Shown here one piece after another: positions 1 through 6,103 of a stretch of DNA of 8,221 nucleotides (position 1 is its first letter; each line of letters opens with the position of its first letter). The translations under genes were made by a program, and so were the position numbers. Below the pieces are notes generated by a model that saw only the letters and a list, made by a program, of their open reading frames with translations, made no database searches and had not been told where the DNA came from. This DNA comes from Gammaproteobacteria bacterium (GTDB lineage: Bacteria > Pseudomonadota > Gammaproteobacteria > SMWH01), in NCBI GenBank assembly GCA_004357005.1, contig SMWH01000078.1:1-8221 (forward strand). Direction: 5' to 3'.

Positions 1-1
1 C

Positions 2-136
2 TGGTATCCGAAGGAGGCGTGGCGTTTTTCGGCGAATCTCATCAAAGTGCTGAATGTCAACCGGCCGGGCAACGAGTTCGATGGTCAGGATCCCTGGATC
101 TTCACCATCCGCGGCCAGTACCTCTGGCACCAATGA
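2..136 (+). CDS. C-terminal 44 residues of an unidentified protein, possibly an outer-membrane beta-barrel
   Basis: The second forward frame is open from the left edge to a TGA at 134-136. It begins WYPKEAWRFSANLI and ends FTIRGQYLWHQ. The 5' part lies outside the window, so no start can be assigned. The final residues alternate polar and aromatic/hydrophobic side chains and end in an aromatic-rich stretch, as the last strand of an outer-membrane barrel does; this is only an inference from composition. I do not recognise the family with certainty. The reading frame stops just before a large inverted repeat and converges on the dehydratase gene, which fits a true gene end. The overlapping forward frame that starts at 19 runs through the inverted repeat and looks like a shadow. 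Confidence 0.55.
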   Translation, partial: WYPKEAWRFSANLIKVLNVNRPGNEFDGQDPWIFTIRGQYLWHQ

Positions 137-142
137 AAAAAC

Positions 143-217
143 CGGGGTCAGAGCCCGTTTTCTGTTCGCGATGCCAACCGTTCCTTATCGACGCAAAAAA
201 AACGGGCTCTGACCCCG
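143..217. repeat. Perfect 19-bp inverted repeat (REPIN-like), probably also a terminator
   Basis: Arm 143-161 (CGGGGTCAGAGCCCG followed by TTTT) is the exact reverse complement of 199-217, with a 37-nt spacer. Each arm is itself a near-palindrome: GGG.TC-A-GA.CCC with one mismatched pair. Two REP-like units in inverted orientation is the architecture of a REPIN. The repeat lies between two convergent stop codons (134-136 and 219-221). Read on the minus strand, the stem is followed by GG and six T (complement of 136-141), so it could terminate transcription of the dehydratase operon. On the plus strand only a short ATT follows. No REP-associated tyrosine transposase is present in this window. 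Confidence 0.75.
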
Positions 218-218
218 A

Positions 219-1163
219 TTAATCCTGCCAGGGCAGGGCATCCAGATCGAGATTGCCTCCCGTCAAGACTACGCCGACCCGCTGTTCGTTGAAGAGCTCG
301 CGGTATCGCATCAGCGCGGCCACCGGGACCGCGGCCGAGGGTTCCACCACGATCTTGACCCGCTGCCAGACAAAGCGCATGGCGGCGATGATCTCGTCTT
401 CGCTCACGGTGAGAATGTCCCGCACGCGATTTCTGATGACTTCGAAGTTGAGTACGCCAATCGTCGCGCGCAAGCCGTCGGCGATGGTGTCCGGTGTCGT
501 TGCGATGCGCCGGCCGGCGTCGAGGGATTGTTTGGCATCGTTGGCTTGCGCGGGTTCCGAACCATAAACGGCGATACCGTAGCGTTCGGCTACCAGGGAG
601 GTGCCGGCCAGCAGTCCGCCGCCGCCGACGGGGACTACGATCACATCCAGATGGTCTATCTCTTCAGTCAATTCGAGCGCGGCCGTGCCCTGTCCGGCGA
701 CGATTCGCGCATCGTCATAAGGGTGGACGGGCACGGCGCCGGTTTCTGCCAATACTTCTTCCAGCATCGCTTCGCGGTCCGCCATGGTGGGGCCGCAGAA
801 ACGGATGTTTCCCCCGTAAGCTTCCACTGCCTCGATCTTGCTGCGGACAGAAACCGCCGGCATCACGATGGTGGCGTCCATGTCCCGCGTCCTTGCGGCC
901 AGGGCCAGGGCTGCCCCGTGGTTGCCGGATGAATGGGTCGCAACACCCCGGGCGCATTCGGTGTCGCTGAGCAGCCAGATGGCATTGCTGGCGCCACGGA
1001 ACTTGAAGGCGCCGGTGCGTTGCAGGTTCTCGCATTTGAGAAACACCCGCCCGTCCACCGTGTCATCGATGCTCTTCGATGTCGTGACGGGCGTGTGGCG
1101 GATATGGGCTTCGATGCGCTGCGCCGCCGCCACCACATCTTCGAATGTCGGTTGTTCTGCCAT
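219..1163 (-). CDS. PLP-dependent threonine/serine dehydratase, serine racemase-like (fold type II)
   Basis: This 314-aa enzyme belongs to the tryptophan-synthase-beta PLP superfamily and should deaminate L-threonine or L-serine to a 2-oxo acid plus ammonia, possibly with racemase activity. Visible motifs: GAFKFRGA with the Schiff-base Lys at 54; SSGNHG at 78-83, phosphate/substrate loop; GGGGLLAG at 180-187, PLP phosphate loop; EPAQAND at 203-209; TGGNLDLD at 301-308. There is no C-terminal ACT domain, so it is the short catabolic/serine-racemase type, not biosynthetic IlvA, and isoleucine feedback is not expected. E203, A207 and D209 line up with the divalent-metal site of serine racemases, and S79 with their second catalytic base. 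Start ATG at 1161-1163, 2 nt after the upstream DUF99 gene stops and with only a weak Shine-Dalgarno, so translation is probably coupled. Exact substrate is not determinable from sequence. Confidence 0.9.
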   Translation of the reverse strand: MAEQPTFEDVVAAAQRIEAHIRHTPVTTSKSIDDTVDGRVFLKCENLQRTGAFKFRGASNAIWLLSDTECARGVATHSSGNHGAALALAARTRDMDATIVMPAVSVRSKIEAVEAYGGNIRFCGPTMADREAMLEEVLAETGAVPVHPYDDARIVAGQGTAALELTEEIDHLDVIVVPVGGGGLLAGTSLVAERYGIAVYGSEPAQANDAKQSLDAGRRIATTPDTIADGLRATIGVLNFEVIRNRVRDILTVSEDEIIAAMRFVWQRVKIVVEPSAAVPVAALMRYRELFNEQRVGVVLTGGNLDLDALPWQD

Positions 1164-1165
1164 AC

Positions 1166-1723
1166 TCAGACTCTGCCACGACTGTGGCCGTCAACCAATG
1201 CCCCGGCAATCAGGTGGGCAGTGCGCAGGGGTTCGGGCATGTGCCCCTGAACGGTGAAACGCTCGATGATTTCCCGGGCGCCTTCGGGGTCGATTCCGGC
1301 GCACTGGAAAAACACCGGTCCGGCGGTGTGCACCGGACCGGCGGCCTGAACGCGCTGCCATTTGGCCTCCCCGTCCGGCACGTGATTCAACAGCGCCTCG
1401 CGCACGGCGTCCAGATCCGGCCGCTGTCGCACCACCGCCATTACCGGCCGGGCCAGTTGCGCCGCCAGGGTCGGCAGATCCACCACGTTGAAACCGCCCA
1501 GGGTCAGCCCCTGGACCATGACCGCCTGGATGTGGGCATCGAAACGGGAATCGCTCAGGAGGCGTGCCAATTGTGAGTTTGCGTCATCGCCATCCTCGGT
1601 CACCTCGCCGGTGAGTACCCCGTCAAGGCGTTCCCCGGCATGGACGGCGCCGACGATCGGCACCATTCTCCCGGCGCCGCGCTCAAAGGGGGCGTCATCA
1701 AAACCGATGAGGTTGGAGATCAT
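1166..1723 (-). CDS. DUF99 / UPF0215 family protein (putative endonuclease dU)
   Basis: A 185-aa cytosolic protein. Family signatures run in order through the whole length: GFDDAPF at 7-13; IVGAVHAGERLDGVLTGEV at 23-41; EDGDDAN at 43-49; VQGLTLGGFNVVDL at 70-83; PVMAVVRQRPDLDAVREAL at 93-111; a conserved Trp at 122; and PEPLRTAHLIAGAL at 163-176. The family is annotated as Endonuclease dU because of similarity to the endonuclease V/RNase H-like fold. The acidic residues D9, D10, D34 and E40 are candidate metal ligands, which is my inference. It is the first gene of a two-gene minus-strand unit with the dehydratase (2-nt gap) and is divergent from pepN. Start ATG at 1721-1723 places the conserved FDD motif at the usual N-terminal position; a GAGG sits almost directly against the ATG, so initiation may be weak. 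Family confident, biochemical role uncertain. Confidence 0.88.
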   Translation of the reverse strand: MISNLIGFDDAPFERGAGRMVPIVGAVHAGERLDGVLTGEVTEDGDDANSQLARLLSDSRFDAHIQAVMVQGLTLGGFNVVDLPTLAAQLARPVMAVVRQRPDLDAVREALLNHVPDGEAKWQRVQAAGPVHTAGPVFFQCAGIDPEGAREIIERFTVQGHMPEPLRTAHLIAGALVDGHSRGRV

Positions 1724-1782
1724 CCTCGAGTGAACGCACTAATCATTTCGTACACGGGTCGAATCAACGGATCGGGCAATAG

Positions 1783-1813
1783 TTGAAACAATATGCCCCG
1801 ACCCGGCTAAAAT
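1783..1813 (+). promoter_or_regulatory. Sigma70-type promoter of pepN
   Basis: TTGAAA (1783-1788) and TAAAAT (1808-1813) each match the sigma70 consensus at five of six positions. The 19-bp spacer is longer than the ideal 17. Transcription would start near 1820, leaving a leader of about 20 nt before the ATG at 1842. The element lies in the 118-bp divergent spacer shared with the DUF99 gene. I see no equally good promoter for the opposite direction. Confidence 0.5.
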
Positions 1814-1841
1814 ACCGCCTTTTTCCGCCCGGAACCGAAAC

Positions 1842-4490
1842 ATGCTACGCGAGAACTCAAGGGAAGCCATCTACCTCAAGGACTACCGGCCGCCGGACTA
1901 CCTGATCGACCGCATCGATCTGGATTTCGATATCCGCGCGGGCAGCACGCGGGTCAAATCTGTCATGCAGTTGCGGCTCAATCCCGACGGGTCGGGGCCG
2001 GGGAGCCCGTTGGTTCTCGATGGGGAGGGGCTCGAACTCAACCGCCTGGCCCTGGACGGCACAGACCTCGCCGCGGATGCGTATTCCGCCGAGGGAGAGA
2101 GCCTCTCCATTCCTGAGGTCCCCGAACGGTTCACGCTGGAAGTGGAGACCACCATCCGTCCCGAGGACAACACCGGGCTGGAAGGACTGTACAAGGCTGA
2201 ACGCATCTACTGCACCCAATGTGAAGCCGAAGGTTTTCGCAAGATCACCTATTACCCGGACCGTCCCGATGTCATGGCGCGATTTACCACCCGCATCAGC
2301 GCGGACAAGGGCACGTGCCCGGTGCTGCTGTCCAACGGAAATCTGGTCGACGAGGGAGACCTTGAAGACGGTCGCCACTGGGCCAAATGGGAAGACCCCC
2401 ATCGCAAGCCCTGTTATCTGTTTGCGCTGGTGGCGGGCAATCTGGCGCATGTGGAAGACCACCACACGACGCCGTCGGGCCGGGACGTGACCTTGCGCAT
2501 CTACGCGGAACAGGAAAACCTCGACAAGTGCGGTTTCGCTCTGCAGGCGCTCAAGGATGCGATGCGTTGGGACGAACAGCGCTTCGGTCTGGAGTGCGAT
2601 CTGGACAACTACAACATTGTCGCCACCAACGATTTCAACATGGGCGCCATGGAGAACAAGGGCCTCAATATCTTTAACGCTCAATACGTGCTGGCCTCGC
2701 CTGAAACCGCCACGGATACGGACTTTCAGCAGATCGAGGCTGTGATCGGTCACGAATACTTCCATAACTGGACCGGCAACCGGGTGACCTGTCGCGACTG
2801 GTTCCAGCTCAGTCTCAAAGAAGGTCTGACGGTGTTTCGCGACCAGGAATTCTCAGCGGATATGCAGTCCCGGGCGGTCAAACGCATCGAAGATGTACGG
2901 CGCCTGCGCGGCCACCAGTTCCCGGAGGACGCAGGACCCATGTCACACTCGGTGCGGCCGGATTCCTACATCGAGGTCAACAACTTCTATACCGCCACGG
3001 TGTACGAGAAGGGCGCGGAAGTCGTGCGGATGTATGACACGCTGCTGAGTCGTGAAGGTTTCCGCAAGGGTATTGATCTCTACTTCGAACGACACGACGG
3101 ACAAGCCGTTACCTGTGACGATTTTCGTGCGGCCATGGCGGATGCCAACGGGCGTGATTTCAAACAATTTGGACGCTGGTATGCCCAATCGGGGACGCCG
3201 GTGGTGGAGGCCCGTGGAGAGTACGACGGTCGGTCTCGTCAGTACACGCTGACGCTCCGCCAGCACACCCCGTCCACACCGGGCCAGAACACGAAAAAGC
3301 CCTTCTGTATCCCGGTGGCCGTGGGTCTCCTCGATTCCACCGGCAAGGACCTTCCTCTGAAGCTTCAGGGCGAAGGTCAGGTCCTGAATTCTGCCGGGGT
3401 GCTGGAACTCACCACCGAAGAACAACAGTTTACTTTCACGGATCTTTCTGAACGGCCGGTGCCCTCTCTGCTGCGTGGCTTTTCTGCGCCGGTGCAACTG
3501 CGCTACGACTACACGCCCGAAGAAATGGCCTTTCTCATGGCTAACGATTCGGATCCCTTTAACCGCTGGGAGGCAGCGCAACAGTTCGCGACCCGTTTGC
3601 TCCTGGAACAGGTGCAGGACATCCGGAACGGAAAGGCGCCTTCCTTGTCTCCCGTTTTTGTGGATGCCTTCGGCACGACCCTGCGTGACGAGTCGTTGGA
3701 CAAGGCTTTGATCGCCGAAGCCATCATGTTGCCCGGTGAGACTTATCTGGCCGATCAGATGGATGTCATCGACATCGACGCCATTCACCAGGCGCGAGAG
3801 TTCACCCGTGGCGAGTTGGCCCGGGCGCTGCATGACAATCTGCTGGCGGTTTTCGACGGCAACCAGGAAACAGGCCCGTATCAGCTTGAAGTGAACGCTA
3901 TCGCGCGGCGCCAGTTGAAAAATACCGCGTTGGGGTATCTCATGTCCCTGGATGACCCGGCGTTGCGGGAACGTTGTGCCGCACAGTTCGAAACGGCTGG
4001 CAACATGACCGATCGTCTGGCAGCGCTTGCGCGACTGGTTCATTCGGGAGCAACCCAGGCGGCGGGAGCCCTGCAGAGTTTCCACGCCACCTGGCAGCAC
4101 GACCCCCTGGTTATTAACAAGTGGTTCAGCATCCAGGCGACAGATGAACGTCCCGGTGCGCTGGAGCGCGTCCAGTCGCTGGCGAACCACCCGGATTTCA
4201 CGCTGCGCAACCCCAACCGGGTGCGTGCGCTGCTGGGTGCTTATGGCATGCACAACCGGGTGGGTTTCCACGTGGCCGATGGCGGGGGCTACCGTTTCAT
4301 GACCGACCGTATCCTGGAGCTGGACGCCCTCAACCCCCAGATCGCCTCACGCCTGGCCGGGCTGTTCAATCATTGGAAGCGTTTCGATCAGCCTCGCCGC
4401 GACGCTCAGAACGAGCAACTGGAGCGCATGGCCGGAAAGGCCGGGTTGTCCAAAAACACCTTCGAGATCGTGTCCAAGGCGCTCAAGTAG
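1842..4490 (+). CDS. pepN: Aminopeptidase N, M1 family zinc metallopeptidase
   Basis: An 882-aa cytosolic broad-specificity aminopeptidase removing N-terminal residues in peptide turnover. Its length is close to the roughly 870 aa of E. coli PepN, and all key residues sit about seven positions later than there. The N-terminal beta domain holds QCEAEGFRKITYYPDRPDV from residue 126, with E128 a likely amino-group anchor. The thermolysin-like domain has the exopeptidase motif GAMEN (268-272), the zinc site HEYFH (304-308) with distal ligand E327 in LKEGLTVFRDQEF, and the transition-state Tyr388 in NNFYTATVYEKG. A beta-sandwich and a long helical C-terminal domain complete the four-domain PepN layout. 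Start ATG at 1842 matches the E. coli N-terminus (DYRPPDYLIDRIDLDFD aligns near residue 14); the Shine-Dalgarno is weak (GGAAC). It is apparently monocistronic, with its own promoter and terminator. No truncation or missing catalytic residue. Confidence 0.98.
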   Translation: MLRENSREAIYLKDYRPPDYLIDRIDLDFDIRAGSTRVKSVMQLRLNPDGSGPGSPLVLDGEGLELNRLALDGTDLAADAYSAEGESLSIPEVPERFTLEVETTIRPEDNTGLEGLYKAERIYCTQCEAEGFRKITYYPDRPDVMARFTTRISADKGTCPVLLSNGNLVDEGDLEDGRHWAKWEDPHRKPCYLFALVAGNLAHVEDHHTTPSGRDVTLRIYAEQENLDKCGFALQALKDAMRWDEQRFGLECDLDNYNIVATNDFNMGAMENKGLNIFNAQYVLASPETATDTDFQQIEAVIGHEYFHNWTGNRVTCRDWFQLSLKEGLTVFRDQEFSADMQSRAVKRIEDVRRLRGHQFPEDAGPMSHSVRPDSYIEVNNFYTATVYEKGAEVVRMYDTLLSREGFRKGIDLYFERHDGQAVTCDDFRAAMADANGRDFKQFGRWYAQSGTPVVEARGEYDGRSRQYTLTLRQHTPSTPGQNTKKPFCIPVAVGLLDSTGKDLPLKLQGEGQVLNSAGVLELTTEEQQFTFTDLSERPVPSLLRGFSAPVQLRYDYTPEEMAFLMANDSDPFNRWEAAQQFATRLLLEQVQDIRNGKAPSLSPVFVDAFGTTLRDESLDKALIAEAIMLPGETYLADQMDVIDIDAIHQAREFTRGELARALHDNLLAVFDGNQETGPYQLEVNAIARRQLKNTALGYLMSLDDPALRERCAAQFETAGNMTDRLAALARLVHSGATQAAGALQSFHATWQHDPLVINKWFSIQATDERPGALERVQSLANHPDFTLRNPNRVRALLGAYGMHNRVGFHVADGGGYRFMTDRILELDALNPQIASRLAGLFNHWKRFDQPRRDAQNEQLERMAGKAGLSKNTFEIVSKALK

Positions 4491-4554
4491 CTTTCCGCCG
4501 GGAGCCCCGGCGCTTGCGCCCCGAAACGCAACGTCAGACCCTGGATTGCTTTTC

Positions 4555-4583
4555 AACCGGGTCCCTGCCCGGGCGGTTTTTTT
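4555..4583 (+). terminator. Rho-independent terminator of pepN
   Basis: A GC-rich imperfect hairpin, with AACCG (4555-4559) pairing to CGGTT (4574-4578) or alternatively CCGGG pairing to CCCGG, runs into seven consecutive T (4577-4583). It lies about 65 nt after the pepN stop and before the next control region. Confidence 0.6.
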
Positions 4584-4607
4584 GTGCCTTGCAGCGCGAC
4601 AACTGAC

Positions 4608-4628
4608 TGAAAAACAGAGTGTTTTTCA
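4608..4628. promoter_or_regulatory. 21-bp perfect dyad, candidate operator or hairpin
   Basis: TGAAAAACA (4608-4616) and TGTTTTTCA (4620-4628) are exact reverse complements around GAG. The AT-rich arms stand out from the GC-rich surroundings. It is 12 bp upstream of a CRP-like site and about 50 bp upstream of the -10 of the 54-aa gene. A regulator-binding site fits the symmetry. It could also form a small RNA hairpin at the tail of pepN read-through transcripts, but the pepN terminator already precedes it. Confidence 0.45.
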
Positions 4629-4640
4629 TGGGTCACGGGA

Positions 4641-4662
4641 AAGTGTGACTGAGGTCACGTTT
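4641..4662 (+). promoter_or_regulatory. CRP/Vfr-family binding site
   Basis: AAGTGTGA-N6-TCACGTTT matches the CRP consensus core TGTGA-N6-TCACA at nine of ten core positions, and the flanking A and T runs also match. The centre is at about 4651.5. With the -10 at 4678-4683 this is roughly -38.5 from the predicted start point, overlapping the place of the -35 hexamer. That is close to class II activation geometry (-41.5) but about 3 bp nearer. Confidence 0.55.
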
Positions 4663-4675
4663 TGGCGCCCGGGGT

Positions 4676-4683
4676 GCTACACT
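4676..4683 (+). promoter_or_regulatory. Extended -10 element (TG-C-TACACT) for the 54-aa peptide gene
   Basis: TGCTACACT (4675-4683) has the extended -10 TGn motif and a TACACT hexamer. No recognisable -35 is found 16-18 bp upstream, where TCACGT of the CRP-like site sits instead. This fits an activator-dependent promoter. The predicted start near 4690 gives a leader of about 37 nt. Confidence 0.5.
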
Positions 4684-4726
4684 CTTAAGTCCGGTCCGCG
4701 CCGGATGAAGACTTGGGAGGACACCC

Positions 4727-4891
4727 ATGAACAGGCGCGTGATTCGGACAATCCCCCTTCTCCTCGTCTCGGCGCATGCCATCCCCGCATTTGCTGCTGT
4801 CGGCCCAACGCTGCCCGGTTCCGGGCGCTGGATCCTCTGGTTGCTGTTGCTCGTCGCGGGATGGATTGCGGGGCATCGCCGAGCGAAATAA
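4727..4891 (+). CDS. 54-aa exported or membrane-anchored peptide of unknown function
   Basis: ATG at 4727 follows a strong Shine-Dalgarno, GGGAGG (4715-4720), at ideal 6-nt spacing; the frame ends with TAA at 4889-4891. The peptide starts MNRRVIRTIPLLLVSAHA, a basic n-region plus hydrophobic core, with AFA-A (21-24) as a plausible signal peptidase site. A short VGPTLPGSGR linker follows, then a second hydrophobic segment with three Trp (35-48) and a basic end, GHRRAK. Signal peptide, short linker, one membrane segment and a basic tail is the layout of a minimal membrane peptide. The second half resembles C-terminal sorting signals such as IPTL-CTERM (Pro-Thr-Leu, helix, Arg cluster) with almost no mature protein; this likeness is inference and may be chance. 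It has its own promoter, dyad and CRP-like site and is convergent with rarD. I do not recognise a family. Confidence 0.68.
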   Translation: MNRRVIRTIPLLLVSAHAIPAFAAVGPTLPGSGRWILWLLLLVAGWIAGHRRAK

Positions 4892-4916
4892 CCGCAGCTC
4901 AGGGCTCGGGGCCACA

Positions 4917-4937
4917 CCGTCGCCGGGCGGACGACGG
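4917..4937. terminator. Possible hairpin between convergent genes
   Basis: CCGTCG (4917-4922) pairs perfectly with CGACGG (4932-4937) around a 9-nt loop. It lies in the 63-bp spacer between the stops of the 54-aa gene and rarD. No T-run follows on either strand, so an intrinsic terminator is doubtful; it may only protect 3' ends. Confidence 0.25.
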
Positions 4938-4954
4938 GGCCCGGTCGGGAAGCG

Positions 4955-5863
4955 TTAAACCAGTGACGATTCGGCGCGTCGCCGTTGCCACAGGACCGCG
5001 TCGGTGCTGAACAGCACCAACCCCAGCCAGATGGAAGCGAACGCCACCGCCTGTGTGTGGGTGAAGGGTTCGTGATAGACGAAAACGGCGAGCATGAAAC
5101 TCATGGAGGGCGCGAGATACTGGAAAAAGCCCAAGGTGCTGAGCGGCATGCGCCTGGCTGCGTTGATAAACCACAACAGCGGCAGCGCCGTCACCAGCCC
5201 CGTACCCACCAACCACCAGTCCGTCGCACGATCGGTGTGCACGAAAGCGCCCAAATTGGAGGAAGCCAGCCATAGCAGATACCCCAACGCCACGGGCAGC
5301 ATCAACAGGGTTTCCACAAACAGGCCTTGCACGGGTTTGACCGGGAGTTGTTTCCGGATGAGTCCATAGAAGCCGAAACTGAAGCCCAGCAACAACGCTA
5401 CCCAGGGCAACTCACCGTATGCCACCGTGAGGTACCCGGTGCCAAAGACTGCCAGTCCCACCGCCATCCACTGCAGCGTTCGGAGGCGCTCACCCAGAAA
5501 GCACAATCCCAGAACCACGTTGAGCAAAGGCGTGATGAAGTAGCCCAGGCTCGTTTCCAGAATCCGGTCGTGGGCCACCGCCCACACGAAGATCAGCCAG
5601 TTGAAGGCCACCAGCGCTCCGCTGAGCATGAGTCCCGCCACGAGACGGCGATTACGGAGCGTGTCCCGGGTATCGGCAAAACTCTTCCGCAGTGCAATGT
5701 ACACACCCAGGAACAGCACCGACCAGACGATCCGGTGGGCGAGTACCTCGGGGGCAGGGACCTGCACAAGCTGCTTGAAATAAATCGGGACGAAACCCCA
5801 GGATAGAAAGGCCGCCAGCGCGAAAAGCACGCCGGCGCGCCACGTAGCCCTGGCGTCATTCAT
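4955..5863 (-). CDS. rarD: RarD family EamA/DMT transporter
   Basis: A 302-aa inner-membrane protein of the drug/metabolite transporter superfamily with ten predicted helices (about 11-29, 40-59, 74-95, 103-123, 130-147, 152-169, 180-200, 216-233, 243-262, 271-291). RarD signatures are clear: FVPIYFK (24-30), HRIVWS (43-48), NWLIFVWAVAHDRILETSLG (88-107), GERLRTLQW (124-132), PWVALLLGFSFGFYGLIRK (153-171) and RRMPLSTLGFFQYLAPS (237-253). The founding member is named for chloramphenicol sensitivity; the natural substrate is not settled, and members probably export metabolites. It is the last gene of a minus-strand unit. Its ATG (5861-5863) overlaps the stop of the 70-aa gene by 8 bp and has no good Shine-Dalgarno of its own, which suggests translational coupling. 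Confidence 0.93.
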   Translation of the reverse strand: MNDARATWRAGVLFALAAFLSWGFVPIYFKQLVQVPAPEVLAHRIVWSVLFLGVYIALRKSFADTRDTLRNRRLVAGLMLSGALVAFNWLIFVWAVAHDRILETSLGYFITPLLNVVLGLCFLGERLRTLQWMAVGLAVFGTGYLTVAYGELPWVALLLGFSFGFYGLIRKQLPVKPVQGLFVETLLMLPVALGYLLWLASSNLGAFVHTDRATDWWLVGTGLVTALPLLWFINAARRMPLSTLGFFQYLAPSMSFMLAVFVYHEPFTHTQAVAFASIWLGLVLFSTDAVLWQRRRAESSLV

Positions 5864-6068
5864 CGCTGCGCAGGGCTTTGATGAACAGGTCCCGCTGGAG
5901 TGTGGCCTCGGCCAGATCAGGGTGCTTGAGGGTCAGGCGTGCTTCGCCTGACAAGCGGATATTGAACTGGAAACCTTCGTTGTTCTCCGACTCGAACACA
6001 CGGGTGACGTGGATCACCTTGTCGAGGACGATGGCATAGCCCTGGATGTCGTAGACGTCTCGTTTCAT
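5856..6068 (-). CDS. Conserved-looking 70-aa protein of unknown function
   Basis: Start ATG at 6066-6068, with GGGG about 8 nt upstream; stop TGA at 5856-5858, inside the start of rarD. The protein runs MKRDVYDIQGYAIVLDKV to LIKALRSDE. It has no membrane segment, signal peptide or Cys. It is probably a small cytosolic beta-rich domain (alternating strands around YAIVLDKVIHVTRVFE and GFQFNIRLSGEARLTL) closed by a helix containing LQRDLFIKAL. The open frame continues upstream to an ATG at 6194, but that extension overlaps the DUF4389 gene, is Lys/Pro-rich and lacks folding features, so I rejected it. It sits 35 nt after the DUF4389 gene and overlaps rarD, so the three are probably co-transcribed. 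I cannot name the family. Confidence 0.75.
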   Translation of the reverse strand: MKRDVYDIQGYAIVLDKVIHVTRVFESENNEGFQFNIRLSGEARLTLKHPDLAEATLQRDLFIKALRSDE

Positions 6069-6103
6069 GCTATGCCCCGGGACAGGGTCCGGCGGCGGGT
6101 CCG

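Noticed and set aside
19..222. 67-codon plus-strand frame crossing the inverted repeat
   Set aside because: It is a shadow of the partial gene's true frame (2-136) and then reads through both arms of the repeat. It has no recognisable domain.
1857..2765. 302-codon open frame antisense to the pepN N-terminal half
   Set aside because: Same reason: the plus strand encodes the conserved catalytic motifs, and the antisense product has Arg/Val-rich shadow composition.
2943..4271. 442-codon open frame antisense to the pepN C-terminal half
   Set aside because: It lies wholly opposite a perfectly conserved PepN. It is a by-product of high GC codon use and has no domain or ribosome binding site.
4727..4891. 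Classic PEP-CTERM or rhombosortase tag on a larger protein
   Set aside because: There is no large upstream domain, since the frame starts with its own signal peptide. Only a loose PTL/Arg-cluster likeness remains, so I kept it as a possibility and not a call.
4546..5010. 154-codon plus-strand frame after pepN
   Set aside because: It runs through the terminator and the promoter/CRP region and overlaps the 54-aa gene in another frame; the composition is not protein-like.
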